Below are positions 1-8,480 of a stretch of 62,536 nucleotides of DNA, piece by piece. The stretch's first letter is position 1, and each line of letters begins with the position of its first letter. A model generated the notes under the pieces. That model ran no database searches. It saw only the letters and a program-made list of their open reading frames with translations, and had not been told where the DNA came from. Position numbers and translations under genes: made by a program. Source of the stretch: Caldilineaceae bacterium (GTDB taxonomy: Bacteria > Chloroflexota > Anaerolineae > Caldilineales > Caldilineaceae); the NCBI GenBank assembly GCA_022827195.1, contig JAJDTL010000053.1:1-62536 (forward strand), given 5' to 3'.

Positions 1-399
1 GCCACCATCCACCCCTCAAGATGAACAGCACCGCCGCTTTCCTTACGCAAAGCTACTTCCAAACTCTCATTGACTCGCCCCCAAACCAGATTACACCATC
101 ACCGCCTCGCAGCAGCAACGACGCAACCCGGCCCAAGAGCATCCTTCTAGGCTCGCTGGACTCGCTCTTCTTACCACTCTTCAACTGTTAATGTGCCGCA
201 CAACCCTACTACTCTACTATACCCCCTCACAACCCGCCAAATCGGAGATCGAACGATCTGTTACGAAACGTCTCTCCCCCAAGCCGTGAAGGTTTCCCGA
301 CTCTATCACACACATAAGCGCCTGTCAAAATGAATTTCGGACCGATCTGAGCTTGTTTCTGCGCATCCGGCAAAGTCCTCGATTCGCCGGCGCCGGGCG
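1..399. other. Left edge, no convincing gene
   Basis: This stretch lies downstream of the biotin carrier gene. A 56-codon reading frame (21-191, plus strand) is open but has no good ribosome binding site, and its codon use lacks the G/C-rich third positions seen elsewhere. The first ~330 bases are rich in C, T and A on the plus strand and look different from the rest of the window. I see no RNA gene or clear terminator. Confidence 0.4.
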
Positions 400-894
400 C
401 TACCCGATGACGATGAGGACAGCGTCCTGCTCGACGCTCTGGCCGGCGCTCACCTCCACTTTGCGCACGACGCCGGAGCGCACTGCGCGCACTTCGTTCT
501 CCATCTTCATCGCTTCCAGGATCATAAGCGGCTGGTCTTCGATGATCTCATCTCCGTCCTGCACCATTACCTTGACGATAAGGCCCGGGATCGGCGCGCG
601 GATGGTCAGGTCTCCCTGGGGCAGGGCCGGACCCTCCCGCCCCCCGTGCAGCCGCCGCGTCCGCTCATCCTCGACCTGGACGCGGAGCTGCTCGCCCCGC
701 AGCGTGACATCGAAACTCTGCTGTGTCTCCTCAATGATCATCTCGAAACTCGCGCCGTCCAGCAGCAGGCTGTAGAGCTGGGAGACGCCGCTCTGGCGCA
801 GGTCCACCGCGATCGGCTCGCCGTCAACCAGGACGCCATCCTCGGTGATTTCAATTTCAAACGTGTGGTCGCCGACGTCGGCAAAGTATTTCAC
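400..894 (-). CDS. Biotin carboxyl carrier protein / biotin-lipoyl attachment domain protein
   Basis: Biotinylated carrier subunit of an acyl-CoA carboxylase; it shuttles carboxybiotin between the biotin carboxylase and the carboxyltransferase. The C-terminal ~75 residues form the biotinyl domain with the classic EAMKMEN motif, the acceptor lysine being about K130 of 164. The N-terminal half is the less conserved extension typical of acetyl/propionyl-CoA carboxylase alpha C-termini. A longer frame opens at 936, but I chose the GTG at 894 because it overlaps the stop of the upstream biotin carboxylase gene as GTGA, which implies translational coupling. The product therefore starts VKYFADVG, read as Met. 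It is the last gene of the operon. Confidence 0.93.
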   Translation of the reverse strand: MKYFADVGDHTFEIEITEDGVLVDGEPIAVDLRQSGVSQLYSLLLDGASFEMIIEETQQSFDVTLRGEQLRVQVEDERTRRLHGGREGPALPQGDLTIRAPIPGLIVKVMVQDGDEIIEDQPLMILEAMKMENEVRAVRSGVVRKVEVSAGQSVEQDAVLIVIG

Positions 895-2402
895 CAGCGG
901 CCTCCCATCCCGCTTTCGCGACCGGCCTGTTTCCACAAGCTTGCGGCGCTGCTCTCTTCCCGTCCGCCGATGTTGACGGCGCGGCGGCCCGCATCATGGG
1001 CCACGAGCGCAGCGGCCACCGCGGCGATACGCGCCTGTTCCGGGTCGGGCTTGTTCCTGGCCACCAGCCGCCGCCGGTCCAGGAATCCGGTATCGAACGT
1101 ACCCCAGATGAACTCGGTGCTGTCCATGATCTCCTGGTGGAAGGGAATCGACGTTTTGATGCCGCTGATGCGGTATTCGTTCAGCGCCCGGCGCATGCGC
1201 AGAATGGCCTCGGCCCTGTTCTCGCCCCACACGATCAGTTTCGCGACCATCGGATCGTAGAATAGGCTCACTTCGTAGCCCCGATAGAGCGAGCTTTCGA
1301 CGCGCACACCCGGCCCGGTCGGTTCCTTCAGATAGGTTACGACGCCGCTGTTGGGCATGAAATTGTTGAAGGGGTCCTCGGCGGTGAGGCGGCATTCGAT
1401 CGACCAGCCCTTAGGGCGGATATCCTCCGGGCGGTAGCGCATCCGGCGGCCGGCGGCGATGGTCAGCTGTTCCTTGACAATATCGACGCCGGTTACAAAT
1501 TCGGTGACCGGGTGCTCGACCTGCAGCCGGGTATTCATCTCCAGGAAGAAGAACTTCTCTTCGTTGGCGTCGAACAGGAATTCGATCGTACCTGCATTCA
1601 CATAGTCGACCGATTCGGCTGCGGCCACGGCAACCCGTCCAAGCTCCTGGCGCAGATTTTCGTCGACGGCCACGCTGGGCGCCTCTTCGATCAGCTTCTG
1701 ATGCCGCCGCTGGATCGAACACTCCCGCTCGCCCAGGTGGATCGTATTCCCGTAGCTGTCGGCCAGGATCTGCACCTCGATATGGCGGGCGCTGGAGATA
1801 AATTTTTCCAGGTAGACCTCGCCGTTGCCGAAGGCGGCGATCGCCTCGCGCCGCGCAGCCTGCAGGGCGCTGGTGAACTGGTTGGGATCGTGAACGACGC
1901 GCATCCCTTTGCCGCCGCCGCCCGCAGTCGCCTTGATCATCAGCGGGAATCCGATTTGCACGGCGGTCGTCTTGAGCTCCTCGTCGCGCAGGCCTTTGCT
2001 CGAACCGGGCACGAGCGGGACATTGTTCCTGGCAACGGTCTCGCGCGCCGTCTGTTTGTCGCCCATCTTGGCGATGGCGTCCGGCGACGGCCCGATAAAG
2101 GTGATGCCGACGTCGGCGCAGGCCGCGGCAAACTCGGCATTTTCGGCCAGAAAGCCGTACCCGGGATGGACGGCATCGACACCGGCTTTGCGCGCTACGT
2201 CGATGATCTTGTCGATACGGAGGTAGCTATCGCGGCTGGGGGCGGGGCCGATATGGTAGGCTTCGTCGGCATAGCGTACGTGGAGGGCGGTCCGGTCCAC
2301 GTCCGAAAAGACTGTGGCAGTGGCGATGCCCCGCTCTTCGCACGCGCGCAACACGCGCACAGCGATTTCACCTCGATTGGCAACGAGAACTTTCTTAAAC
2401 AT
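891..2402 (-). CDS. accC: Acetyl/propionyl-CoA carboxylase, biotin carboxylase subunit
   Basis: ATP-dependent carboxylation of carrier-bound biotin with bicarbonate. The 503-residue protein has the full biotin carboxylase layout. It starts with KVLVANRGEIAVR, followed by an ATP-grasp domain with the glycine-rich loop TAGGGGKGM (about residues 157-165). The active-site stretch EMNTRLQVEHPVTE (near 288-301) precedes the C-terminal biotin carboxylase domain. The length is slightly above the usual ~450 because of a ~50-residue alanine/arginine-rich tail. The ATG at 2402 follows a GAGGATC-type binding site. It sits 39 nt downstream of the unknown gene and overlaps the carrier gene by 4 nt, so all are probably co-transcribed. 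Substrate (acetyl- or propionyl-CoA) cannot be decided from this subunit. Confidence 0.95.
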   Translation of the reverse strand: MFKKVLVANRGEIAVRVLRACEERGIATATVFSDVDRTALHVRYADEAYHIGPAPSRDSYLRIDKIIDVARKAGVDAVHPGYGFLAENAEFAAACADVGITFIGPSPDAIAKMGDKQTARETVARNNVPLVPGSSKGLRDEELKTTAVQIGFPLMIKATAGGGGKGMRVVHDPNQFTSALQAARREAIAAFGNGEVYLEKFISSARHIEVQILADSYGNTIHLGERECSIQRRHQKLIEEAPSVAVDENLRQELGRVAVAAAESVDYVNAGTIEFLFDANEEKFFFLEMNTRLQVEHPVTEFVTGVDIVKEQLTIAAGRRMRYRPEDIRPKGWSIECRLTAEDPFNNFMPNSGVVTYLKEPTGPGVRVESSLYRGYEVSLFYDPMVAKLIVWGENRAEAILRMRRALNEYRISGIKTSIPFHQEIMDSTEFIWGTFDTGFLDRRRLVARNKPDPEQARIAAVAAALVAHDAGRRAVNIGGREESSAASLWKQAGRESGMGGRW

Positions 2403-2441
2403 GCGCAGATCCTCAGATTTTTGCCTTCACTTCCGGCGACG

Positions 2442-3128
2442 CTAAATCCCCTGACGGTGGATGCGCGCCTCTATCAGTAGCCGGTCGCAGGTGTACGGCG
2501 TGGGGGGAATCTCGCTGCTCGTGTGCCAGGCGCCGAAGGCATCGTCACCCGGCGTCAGAAGCAGGCGCCGAAAACTCCACATGGAAAGATCGACCGTGCG
2601 CCCGACCGGCGAGGTGAAGCTTTCCTCAACAATCGCCTGAAGCGGCGCAAAGCCGGCCATGAAACGGGTCTCCCATGTTCCTTGCGGCAGCGTACCGTCG
2701 TTGCCGGGCGCGCACGCCACGCGCAGCGCGACGATCCCGCAGTCAATCACGAGAACCGCCATCTGTTCGGGGCCGTAGGCGATATCCGCCTCGATGATCT
2801 GGCCGGCGAAGGCGTAAAGCGCGGGGCCGATCTGTGTGAGACGGGGTTGCAGCGGCTCCTTCTGTACGGCGTACCAGGGTTCAGGCCCCGGTTCGGGCAG
2901 CAGCACGCCGCCATCGAGCACCGCTGTGAGGGGCAGACCCTGTTGCAGGCGGGGAAAGCCCATCAACTCGAACTGTTCGGCGGACAGCTCGAATTCGATT
3001 TTGGGCAGGCCGGGTGCCGTCCCCATCCGCGGCAGCGGCCCGCTTTGCGCGTCATCCTGCGCAGGGGGCGGGGCAGGCCCGCGTCCGGTGCCTCCTACGC
3101 CTGTTGGTCCCAGCGGCGTCCGGTTCAC
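2442..3128 (-). CDS. Unknown protein coupled to acyl-CoA carboxylase genes
   Basis: I do not recognise this 228-residue protein. It has a Pro/Gly-rich N-terminus (about 1-40), then a mixed hydrophobic/polar region with no transmembrane segment, signal peptide or known catalytic motif; it looks cytosolic and beta-rich. The GTG at 3128 overlaps the stop of the carboxyltransferase gene as GTGA, so translation is probably coupled, and biotin carboxylase starts 39 nt after its stop. An internal Met near residue 36 is another possible start. Its place between two carboxylase subunits suggests an accessory or regulatory role in that enzyme, but this is inference from position only. Confidence 0.8.
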   Translation of the reverse strand: MNRTPLGPTGVGGTGRGPAPPPAQDDAQSGPLPRMGTAPGLPKIEFELSAEQFELMGFPRLQQGLPLTAVLDGGVLLPEPGPEPWYAVQKEPLQPRLTQIGPALYAFAGQIIEADIAYGPEQMAVLVIDCGIVALRVACAPGNDGTLPQGTWETRFMAGFAPLQAIVEESFTSPVGRTVDLSMWSFRRLLLTPGDDAFGAWHTSSEIPPTPYTCDRLLIEARIHRQGI

Positions 3129-4684
3129 AGGGGGATGTTCCCATGCTTTTTGGGCGGAAGGCGGTCGCGTTTGTTCTGCAGCATCTCCAATGCGTTGATC
3201 AGGCGTGGCCGCGATTCATGCGGCTCGATTACATCGTCGACGAAACCGTTGGCGGCGGCGATGTACGGGTTGGCAAAACGGGCCCGGTAGTCGGCAACCA
3301 GGTCGTTCCTTTTGGTTTCGGGATCCTTGGCCGCTGCAATCTCGCGCCGGAAGATGACGTTGACCGCGCCCTCCGGCCCCATGACCGCGATCTCCGCTGA
3401 AGGCCAGGCCAGCACGAGATCGGCGCCAATGTGACGGGGGTTCATCACGCAGTAGGCACCGCCGTAGGCTTTGCGCACGATCACGGTCAGTTTGGGCACC
3501 GTCGCTTCGGAGAAGGCATAGAGCAGCTTTGCGCCGTGGCGAATAATACCGCCGTGCTCCTGGTTGAGGCCGGGCATAAACCCGGGCACATCCTCCAGCA
3601 CGACCAGCGGAATGTTGAAGCAGTCGCAGCAGCGGACAAAGCGGGCCGCCTTCTGGCTGGCGTCAACATCCAGCACGCCGGCCAGAACCGCGGGCTGCTG
3701 CGCCACGATACCGATGGAGCGTCCGCCCAAGCGGGCAAAACCGACGATCACATTGCGCGCCCACTGCGCGTGCACCTCCAGAAACTGCCCTTCGTCGACG
3801 ATGCGGCGAATGATTTCTTTCATATCATAAGGGCGGTTGGGGTTATCCGGCACGATCGAATCCAGTTCCTCATCCTGGCGCAGGAGATCGTCGGTGGAGG
3901 GAACGAAAGGCGGATCCTCCATATTGTTATTGGGCAGATAACTCATCAACTGCTGCACAAGGAAGAGGGCGTCCTCTTCGTTTTCGGCCGTAAAGTGGGC
4001 CACGCCGGACCTGCTGCCGTGGATCGACGCGCCGCCCAACTCCTCAAAAGTGACCTCTTCGTGGGTGACTGTCTTCACCACGTCCGGCCCGGTGACGAAC
4101 ATGTGGCTCGTGTCTTTGACCATAATGACAAAGTCGGTGATGGCCGGCGAATAGACCGCGCCGCCCGCGCACGGCCCCATGATTACGCTGACCTGCGGCA
4201 CGACGCCCGAGGCCATGACGTTGCGGAAGAAGATTTCGGCGTAGCCGGCCAGGCTGAGCACGCCCTCCTGGATACGGGCGCCGCCGGAGTCGTTGAGACC
4301 GATAACCGGGGCGCCGTTCCTCATCGCCATGTCGAGGATCTTGCAGATTTTGTCGGCGTGATGGCGGCTGACGCTGCCGCCAAAGACGGTGAAGTCCTGC
4401 GAGAACACGTAGATGAGGCGGTCGTCGATCGTGCCGAAGCCGGTTATGACGCCATCGCCGGGAATGCGCTGCTTGTCGAGGTCGAAGTCGTGGCTGTTGT
4501 GCATGACCAGCGCGTCGACTTCGCGAAAACTGCCCTTGTCCAGCATCAGGTCGAGCCGCTCGCGCGCGGTCGCTTTGCCCTTGGCGTGCTGGGCTTCGAT
4601 ACGTTTGAGGCCCCCGCCCAGTTTGGCCTCGTCCTTGCGCTCGCGCAGGTCGGTGATACGGGGATCGATTGTCGAATCAGTCAA
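3125..4684 (-). CDS. Acyl-CoA (propionyl/methylmalonyl-CoA) carboxylase, carboxyltransferase subunit
   Basis: Transfers the carboxyl group from carboxybiotin to an acyl-CoA. The ~519 residues span the fused two-domain crotonase-like carboxyltransferase of the PccB/AccD5 type. Visible motifs include GGARIQEG (about residue 130) and GPCAGGAVYSPA (about 165-176), which lie in the acyl-CoA and biotin pockets, and a second half containing DVPGFMPG and RKAYGGAY. The frame stays open upstream to 4900, but that extension is unlike the family. I chose the TTG at 4684 because GAGGAG lies 6 nt before it. It is the first gene of the carboxylase operon and overlaps the next gene by 4 nt. Homology favours propionyl-CoA, but acetyl-CoA use is possible. 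Confidence 0.93.
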   Translation of the reverse strand: MTDSTIDPRITDLRERKDEAKLGGGLKRIEAQHAKGKATARERLDLMLDKGSFREVDALVMHNSHDFDLDKQRIPGDGVITGFGTIDDRLIYVFSQDFTVFGGSVSRHHADKICKILDMAMRNGAPVIGLNDSGGARIQEGVLSLAGYAEIFFRNVMASGVVPQVSVIMGPCAGGAVYSPAITDFVIMVKDTSHMFVTGPDVVKTVTHEEVTFEELGGASIHGSRSGVAHFTAENEEDALFLVQQLMSYLPNNNMEDPPFVPSTDDLLRQDEELDSIVPDNPNRPYDMKEIIRRIVDEGQFLEVHAQWARNVIVGFARLGGRSIGIVAQQPAVLAGVLDVDASQKAARFVRCCDCFNIPLVVLEDVPGFMPGLNQEHGGIIRHGAKLLYAFSEATVPKLTVIVRKAYGGAYCVMNPRHIGADLVLAWPSAEIAVMGPEGAVNVIFRREIAAAKDPETKRNDLVADYRARFANPYIAAANGFVDDVIEPHESRPRLINALEMLQNKRDRLPPKKHGNIPL

Positions 4685-4758
4685 GACAGACTCCTCTATG
4701 CGGTGGCTCGTTGCCGGCGGCCGGTACCCGAATTCTCCGCTGCCGCGAGCGAATGCAG

Positions 4759-5655
4759 TCAGCCGAGAGTAATGGTGCCGGTCAGCAGCAGCAGGCCGAT
4801 CAGGACCGGCTGATGGACTACATAGATGACCAGCGAGTGGCGGCCAAGTCGCTGCAACAGGGGAAACGGGAACACCCTTTCCAGGTTCGGCAGCGGCCAC
4901 CGACGCACCCCCCCTTGATAGAGGACGGCGCCCAGGTAAAGGCCGATCAGAAAGACGGCAAACCAGTGCACAAACGGGAAATAGTCGGCGTAATAGTAGC
5001 CGGGCGGCTCGATGCCGAGCGGGACCAGCCAGAAGACACCGTCAGGCGCCTGTACGTCCAGGTATTTCAGCAGATAGCTGAGCGCGTACATTACGCCCGC
5101 CGCCGCCAGGATCAGCCAGCTGTAACTGCGTCCGCCGCCTTCGCCATCCGCATGATCCTTGACGGCGGCAAGCTTCAGAAAGGGGATCGAACAGATAATC
5201 GATGTCCCGATCAGATGTAGCACGCCAAAGTCGATACGGGCAAAGCCGCCCAAGCGCATGACCACGGTGAAGATCATGCCGATGCCCAGAACGTGCAGGC
5301 CGCGGCGCACAATCTTCCAGTCTAGGCCGTCAACTGAGCCGCTCGCAGCCAGCGTCCGGCTGTAACTGAGCACGACCGAGACGCCGGACAGGGCGATGAA
5401 CGAGATGGCTGTAAAGCGCTGGAAGTAGAACCAGAAACCCTGATGCAGCACGATCGGCATGCCGCCATAAGCGCGCAGGTCGTACACCAGGTGAAAGATG
5501 ATCATGGTTATGATGGCGACGCCGCGCCAACTGTCGACCTCCCAGATGCGCGCACGCATGGGCGTAGTCCCGGACGCGTGCGCAGCTTCGCTGGTCGAAG
5601 TTTTTTTCTGCCCGATCAAGTGCAGTTGGCTTAAGACGGAGCGAATTTGAAACAA
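4759..5655 (-). CDS. DUF1624 / heparan-alpha-glucosaminide acetyltransferase-like membrane protein
   Basis: Integral membrane protein of ~298 residues resembling the DUF1624 (HGSNAT catalytic domain) family, which is thought to move acetyl groups across membranes. The family signature is visible as RIWEVDSWRGVAIITMI followed by FHLVYDL (about residues 36-62). About seven hydrophobic helices follow, ending with SLVIYVVHQPVLIGLLLL, an arrangement typical of acyltransferase-3-like proteins. The TTG at 5655 is preceded by AGGAAGGAAGAA; an ATG at 5559, just before the conserved region, is an alternative start with a weaker site. It lies 74 nt upstream of the carboxylase operon on the same strand, so read-through is possible. 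The substrate is unknown. Confidence 0.85.
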   Translation of the reverse strand: MFQIRSVLSQLHLIGQKKTSTSEAAHASGTTPMRARIWEVDSWRGVAIITMIIFHLVYDLRAYGGMPIVLHQGFWFYFQRFTAISFIALSGVSVVLSYSRTLAASGSVDGLDWKIVRRGLHVLGIGMIFTVVMRLGGFARIDFGVLHLIGTSIICSIPFLKLAAVKDHADGEGGGRSYSWLILAAAGVMYALSYLLKYLDVQAPDGVFWLVPLGIEPPGYYYADYFPFVHWFAVFLIGLYLGAVLYQGGVRRWPLPNLERVFPFPLLQRLGRHSLVIYVVHQPVLIGLLLLTGTITLG

Positions 5656-6002
5656 TTCTTCCTTCCTGCGAAAATCAGAAAGCTTTAGAGTTCGGATCGG
5701 TTACCCCGCCACACGGAAAACCGGATTGCACAGGATACAAATGACACTACGCTCAGAACGCGAAGCGGTAGCGCATTGGGACATTATAACGCATAACGCG
5801 GTACCGGCACTCCCTGGCCCGAAGATAACGCGCGTAAACTATAGCGGTTTCGAAAGGGTTGTCCGCCCACCGGCCCCGCCTCAGCAGATGACGGCAACGG
5901 CAGGGAAGGAGGCGCAGAGGGGACAACCGGGAAGGGTTCGTGGTCAGGCTACCGGTTTAATGGTATGACAGTCACAAGACCCGGTAGGAGACCACTGGCA
6001 AA
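5656..6002. other. Divergent intergenic region between acyltransferase and birA
   Basis: This 347-bp region separates the minus-strand carboxylase block from plus-strand birA and should hold promoters for both. A TATAAT hexamer faces the acyltransferase on the minus strand (5788-5783), but no good -35 is seen at 16-18 nt. No gene or structured RNA was found. Because birA and its likely substrate operon share this region, it would be the natural place for a biotin-responsive operator; none is recognisable. Confidence 0.4.
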
Positions 6003-6914
6003 TTGAGTCGAGCGGATAGGACCCATCGCGGCGCCGAACCACGGGAAACCGAAGACGGTTCCCGCAGCGCGCAATCCCCGCCTCCCGAGTGGATAGTCAA
6101 TGCGCGAACGGCTCTGTCCGGCCGGCGCGTTGGCCGCTTCATAGAGTTTTACAGCTCGGCGGCGAGCACGATGCCGCTCGCACGCCGCCTCATAGAAACA
6201 CGCGGCGACGAGGCCGCGGGCGGGGTGATCATCGCCGACGAACAGACCGCGGGGCGCGGCCGGTTGCAGCGCAGTTGGGTCGCGCCGCCCGGACGCGGGC
6301 TGCTGGGCAGCTACATTTTGTGCGGCGATCTGCTGCCGGAGCCGCCGTCACAGGCCGTGATGCTGGCGGGGCTTGCCGTGCTCGACGCGGTCCGCCACTG
6401 CTGCCCGCAGGGGGATGGGCGCTTCCGTCTGAAATGGCCGAACGATGTCATCGCCATTGAACGCGGCGGCCCGGTGAAGCTTGCAGGCATCCTGGTCGAA
6501 ACGGTCTTCAATCAGGATGCGCTGCGCGGCCTCATTCTTGGGATCGGCATCAATGTGAACCAGCGGGCGGATGAGCTGCCGGCCACGCGCCGCGGCGGCC
6601 TTCCTCCCTCCAGCCTGTCGATGGCGTGCGGACAGACGGCGATCGACAGGGGCGAGCTGCTGGCGGCCCTGTGCCGGGCGTTGGATCAGCTGTGCGCGCC
6701 GGCCTCGCGCCTTCCCGCGGAGACCGTCCATGCCCGCTGGGAACGCGCGCTGTTTGGCCTGGGCGCGGTCGTCACTGCGCCGGGCGCGACCGGGCCGGTA
6801 CGCGGTCGCGCGGCCGGCACCACGCCCCACGGCGCGCTTCTGGTGCACACCGACGGCGGCGACCCACTCGAAATCCACTCCGGAGACGTTGTGTTCGAAT
6901 GGAATACCGCGTAA
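6003..6914 (+). CDS. birA: Biotin--[acetyl-CoA-carboxylase] ligase, no N-terminal DNA-binding domain
   Basis: Activates biotin to biotinyl-AMP and attaches it to the carrier lysine. The catalytic domain begins near residue 43. The biotin/ATP loop ADEQTAGRGRLQRSW is at about 79-92 and LKWPNDV, with the active-site lysine, at about 143-149. GILVE and GIGINVN follow, then a small C-terminal SH3-like domain. Residues 1-40 are polar and do not form the winged helix of bifunctional BirA, so it probably cannot repress DNA. The frame opens with a TTG at 6003 with a distant TAGGAG; the true start may be further in. It lies next to, and divergent from, the carboxylase operon encoding its likely substrate. 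Confidence 0.9.
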   Translation: MSRADRTHRGAEPRETEDGSRSAQSPPPEWIVNARTALSGRRVGRFIEFYSSAASTMPLARRLIETRGDEAAGGVIIADEQTAGRGRLQRSWVAPPGRGLLGSYILCGDLLPEPPSQAVMLAGLAVLDAVRHCCPQGDGRFRLKWPNDVIAIERGGPVKLAGILVETVFNQDALRGLILGIGINVNQRADELPATRRGGLPPSSLSMACGQTAIDRGELLAALCRALDQLCAPASRLPAETVHARWERALFGLGAVVTAPGATGPVRGRAAGTTPHGALLVHTDGGDPLEIHSGDVVFEWNTA

Positions 6915-6943
6915 ATCCGCCGCCCGGCCAGGCAGACGAAGCA

Positions 6944-6972
6944 TTGGTTATCTCCGGCGCAGCAGGTATGAT
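6944..6972 (+). promoter_or_regulatory. Candidate sigma-A promoter for the GT39-like gene
   Basis: TTGGTT (6944-6949) and TATGAT (6967-6972) are separated by 17 nt. The start codon at 7027 is about 48 nt past the expected start point. Confidence 0.5.
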
Positions 6973-7026
6973 TGAAGTGCAGACGCTTCTACCGACTCAC
7001 GATCCCTGCATGGTCCGCTTACACTT

Positions 7027-8415
7027 ATGAATCTCTCCTTTGACACACCGGTCCGATTCCAGCTGGCCCAGACGCCCGGGCTGCGGCAGACGTCTCCTGG
7101 CCGCCCGCGCGTCATTGCACGGGCGCAGCGGGGCTGGATGGCGCTGCTGATCCTGCTTGGCTTCGGCTGGCGCATGATCGGCCTGATCGTGCAGGGCCTA
7201 ACGCCGGTCGAAGAGGAGACGATTCAACTGTCGACGCGCCCCCTGGATGAAGCGTTTACGGTTCTGGTCGCGCCGGAACAGAGTGGGGCATTCTACTATC
7301 TTCTCATGCGCCCATGGCTGGAGTTCTTCGGCGCAACTCCCTTTTCCCTGCGCTACGCGTCGGTGCTGTTCAGCGTGGTTGGATTCGCGCTGATGTGGCA
7401 GGTTGCACGCCGCATGGTCCCGACGGTCGGCAGCTCAGTTTTGCGGAATCTGCCGCTTCTGTCGACTATCTTTCTGGTCGCCAATCCATACCAGCTCTGG
7501 TACAGCCAGGAGGGCGGCGTCTTCGTGCTTGTGGTGGTTCTGGTGCTGTTTTCGAGTTGGAGTTGGCTGCAGGCGATGTGGTACGGCGGACTCTGGCGTT
7601 GGGTGGGCTATCTTTTGGTCACCGCCATCTCCCTTTACACGCACCTGAGCACTGTACTGCTCCTGCCCGTTCATCTGGCCTGGTTTCTGCTGGCCAACCC
7701 GCTTAACCGGCAGCGCTGGAGGGGATACGGAACTGCCCTTGTCGGCTTTGCGCTGCCATTGCTGCCGCTGACGGAGTGGGGTTGGCGCTTCCTGGCCGGC
7801 GGCGACAACCCGCTCAGTCGTCACGGCGGCCTGATTCAAAGCATCCTCGCCAGCCTTCCCATCGTTCCCTTCAAAGAGTTGGGCCGCATACTGCTGCTCA
7901 AGCACGCGCAGGGCATTATGGAGCCGGCTTCATACATTTTTCTGATCCCGATCTTCTTTCTGGCGTTGGCCGGGCTGCTGGTGGGCTATACCGAGTTCGG
8001 GGGCCGCGTTGCGAACGTGGGCATGCTGGCGGCCTGGCTCATTCTGCCGGTGCTGCTGGTCTTCGCCGTCAGCCTGATCGCGCCGATGCTCCCGAAACAA
8101 CCGCCCGCCAACGAAGAGGCAGATGCGCAGGTCCGCAGCATCATCTGGATCTCGCCTGCGTTTATGATGTTCCTGGCGCTGGGCGCGCAAGTGATGCGCC
8201 GCGCCTATGGGAAGCTGGGAAGCTGGCTTTCGATCGGGTTGATTCTGTTTGTGGTGCTGTTCTGGGGCTACCGATGGTGGGAACAGTCAGGGCGTCCTAT
8301 CAATATTCAGCTGGGTGCTGCTCACGAAATTCAACGGCCCTGCTGCACTGTTTCCGTCATCGCCGACGGCACACCCGGCGTCAAATTCGACGGTCAGACC
8401 ACGGGCAGGACGTGA
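7027..8415 (+). CDS. GT39-like multi-pass membrane glycosyltransferase
   Basis: A 462-residue membrane protein with about ten hydrophobic helices. The layout resembles the ArnT/PMT (glycosyltransferase family 39) group, which uses polyprenyl-phosphate sugars outside the membrane. After the first helix there is an acidic loop TPVEEETIQLS (about residues 59-69), where the family carries its catalytic acidic residue. SGAFYYLLMRPWLEFFG and PFSLRYASVLF follow, resembling the PMT_2 domain. The C-terminal ~60 residues after the last helix are short and periplasmic or cytosolic. The donor and acceptor cannot be told from sequence. A promoter-like sequence precedes it and the M50 gene follows after 65 nt. 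Confidence 0.75.
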   Translation: MNLSFDTPVRFQLAQTPGLRQTSPGRPRVIARAQRGWMALLILLGFGWRMIGLIVQGLTPVEEETIQLSTRPLDEAFTVLVAPEQSGAFYYLLMRPWLEFFGATPFSLRYASVLFSVVGFALMWQVARRMVPTVGSSVLRNLPLLSTIFLVANPYQLWYSQEGGVFVLVVVLVLFSSWSWLQAMWYGGLWRWVGYLLVTAISLYTHLSTVLLLPVHLAWFLLANPLNRQRWRGYGTALVGFALPLLPLTEWGWRFLAGGDNPLSRHGGLIQSILASLPIVPFKELGRILLLKHAQGIMEPASYIFLIPIFFLALAGLLVGYTEFGGRVANVGMLAAWLILPVLLVFAVSLIAPMLPKQPPANEEADAQVRSIIWISPAFMMFLALGAQVMRRAYGKLGSWLSIGLILFVVLFWGYRWWEQSGRPINIQLGAAHEIQRPCCTVSVIADGTPGVKFDGQTTGRT

Positions 8416-8480
8416 GCAGTCCGAACAGCAGCGGTCCGCGCTCTATGATGCGAATATCGTAGCTTTCCGGAGTCTTCCAC

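Noticed and set aside
21..191. A 56-residue gene at the left edge
   Set aside because: No ribosome binding site, no recognisable family and codon use unlike the neighbours.
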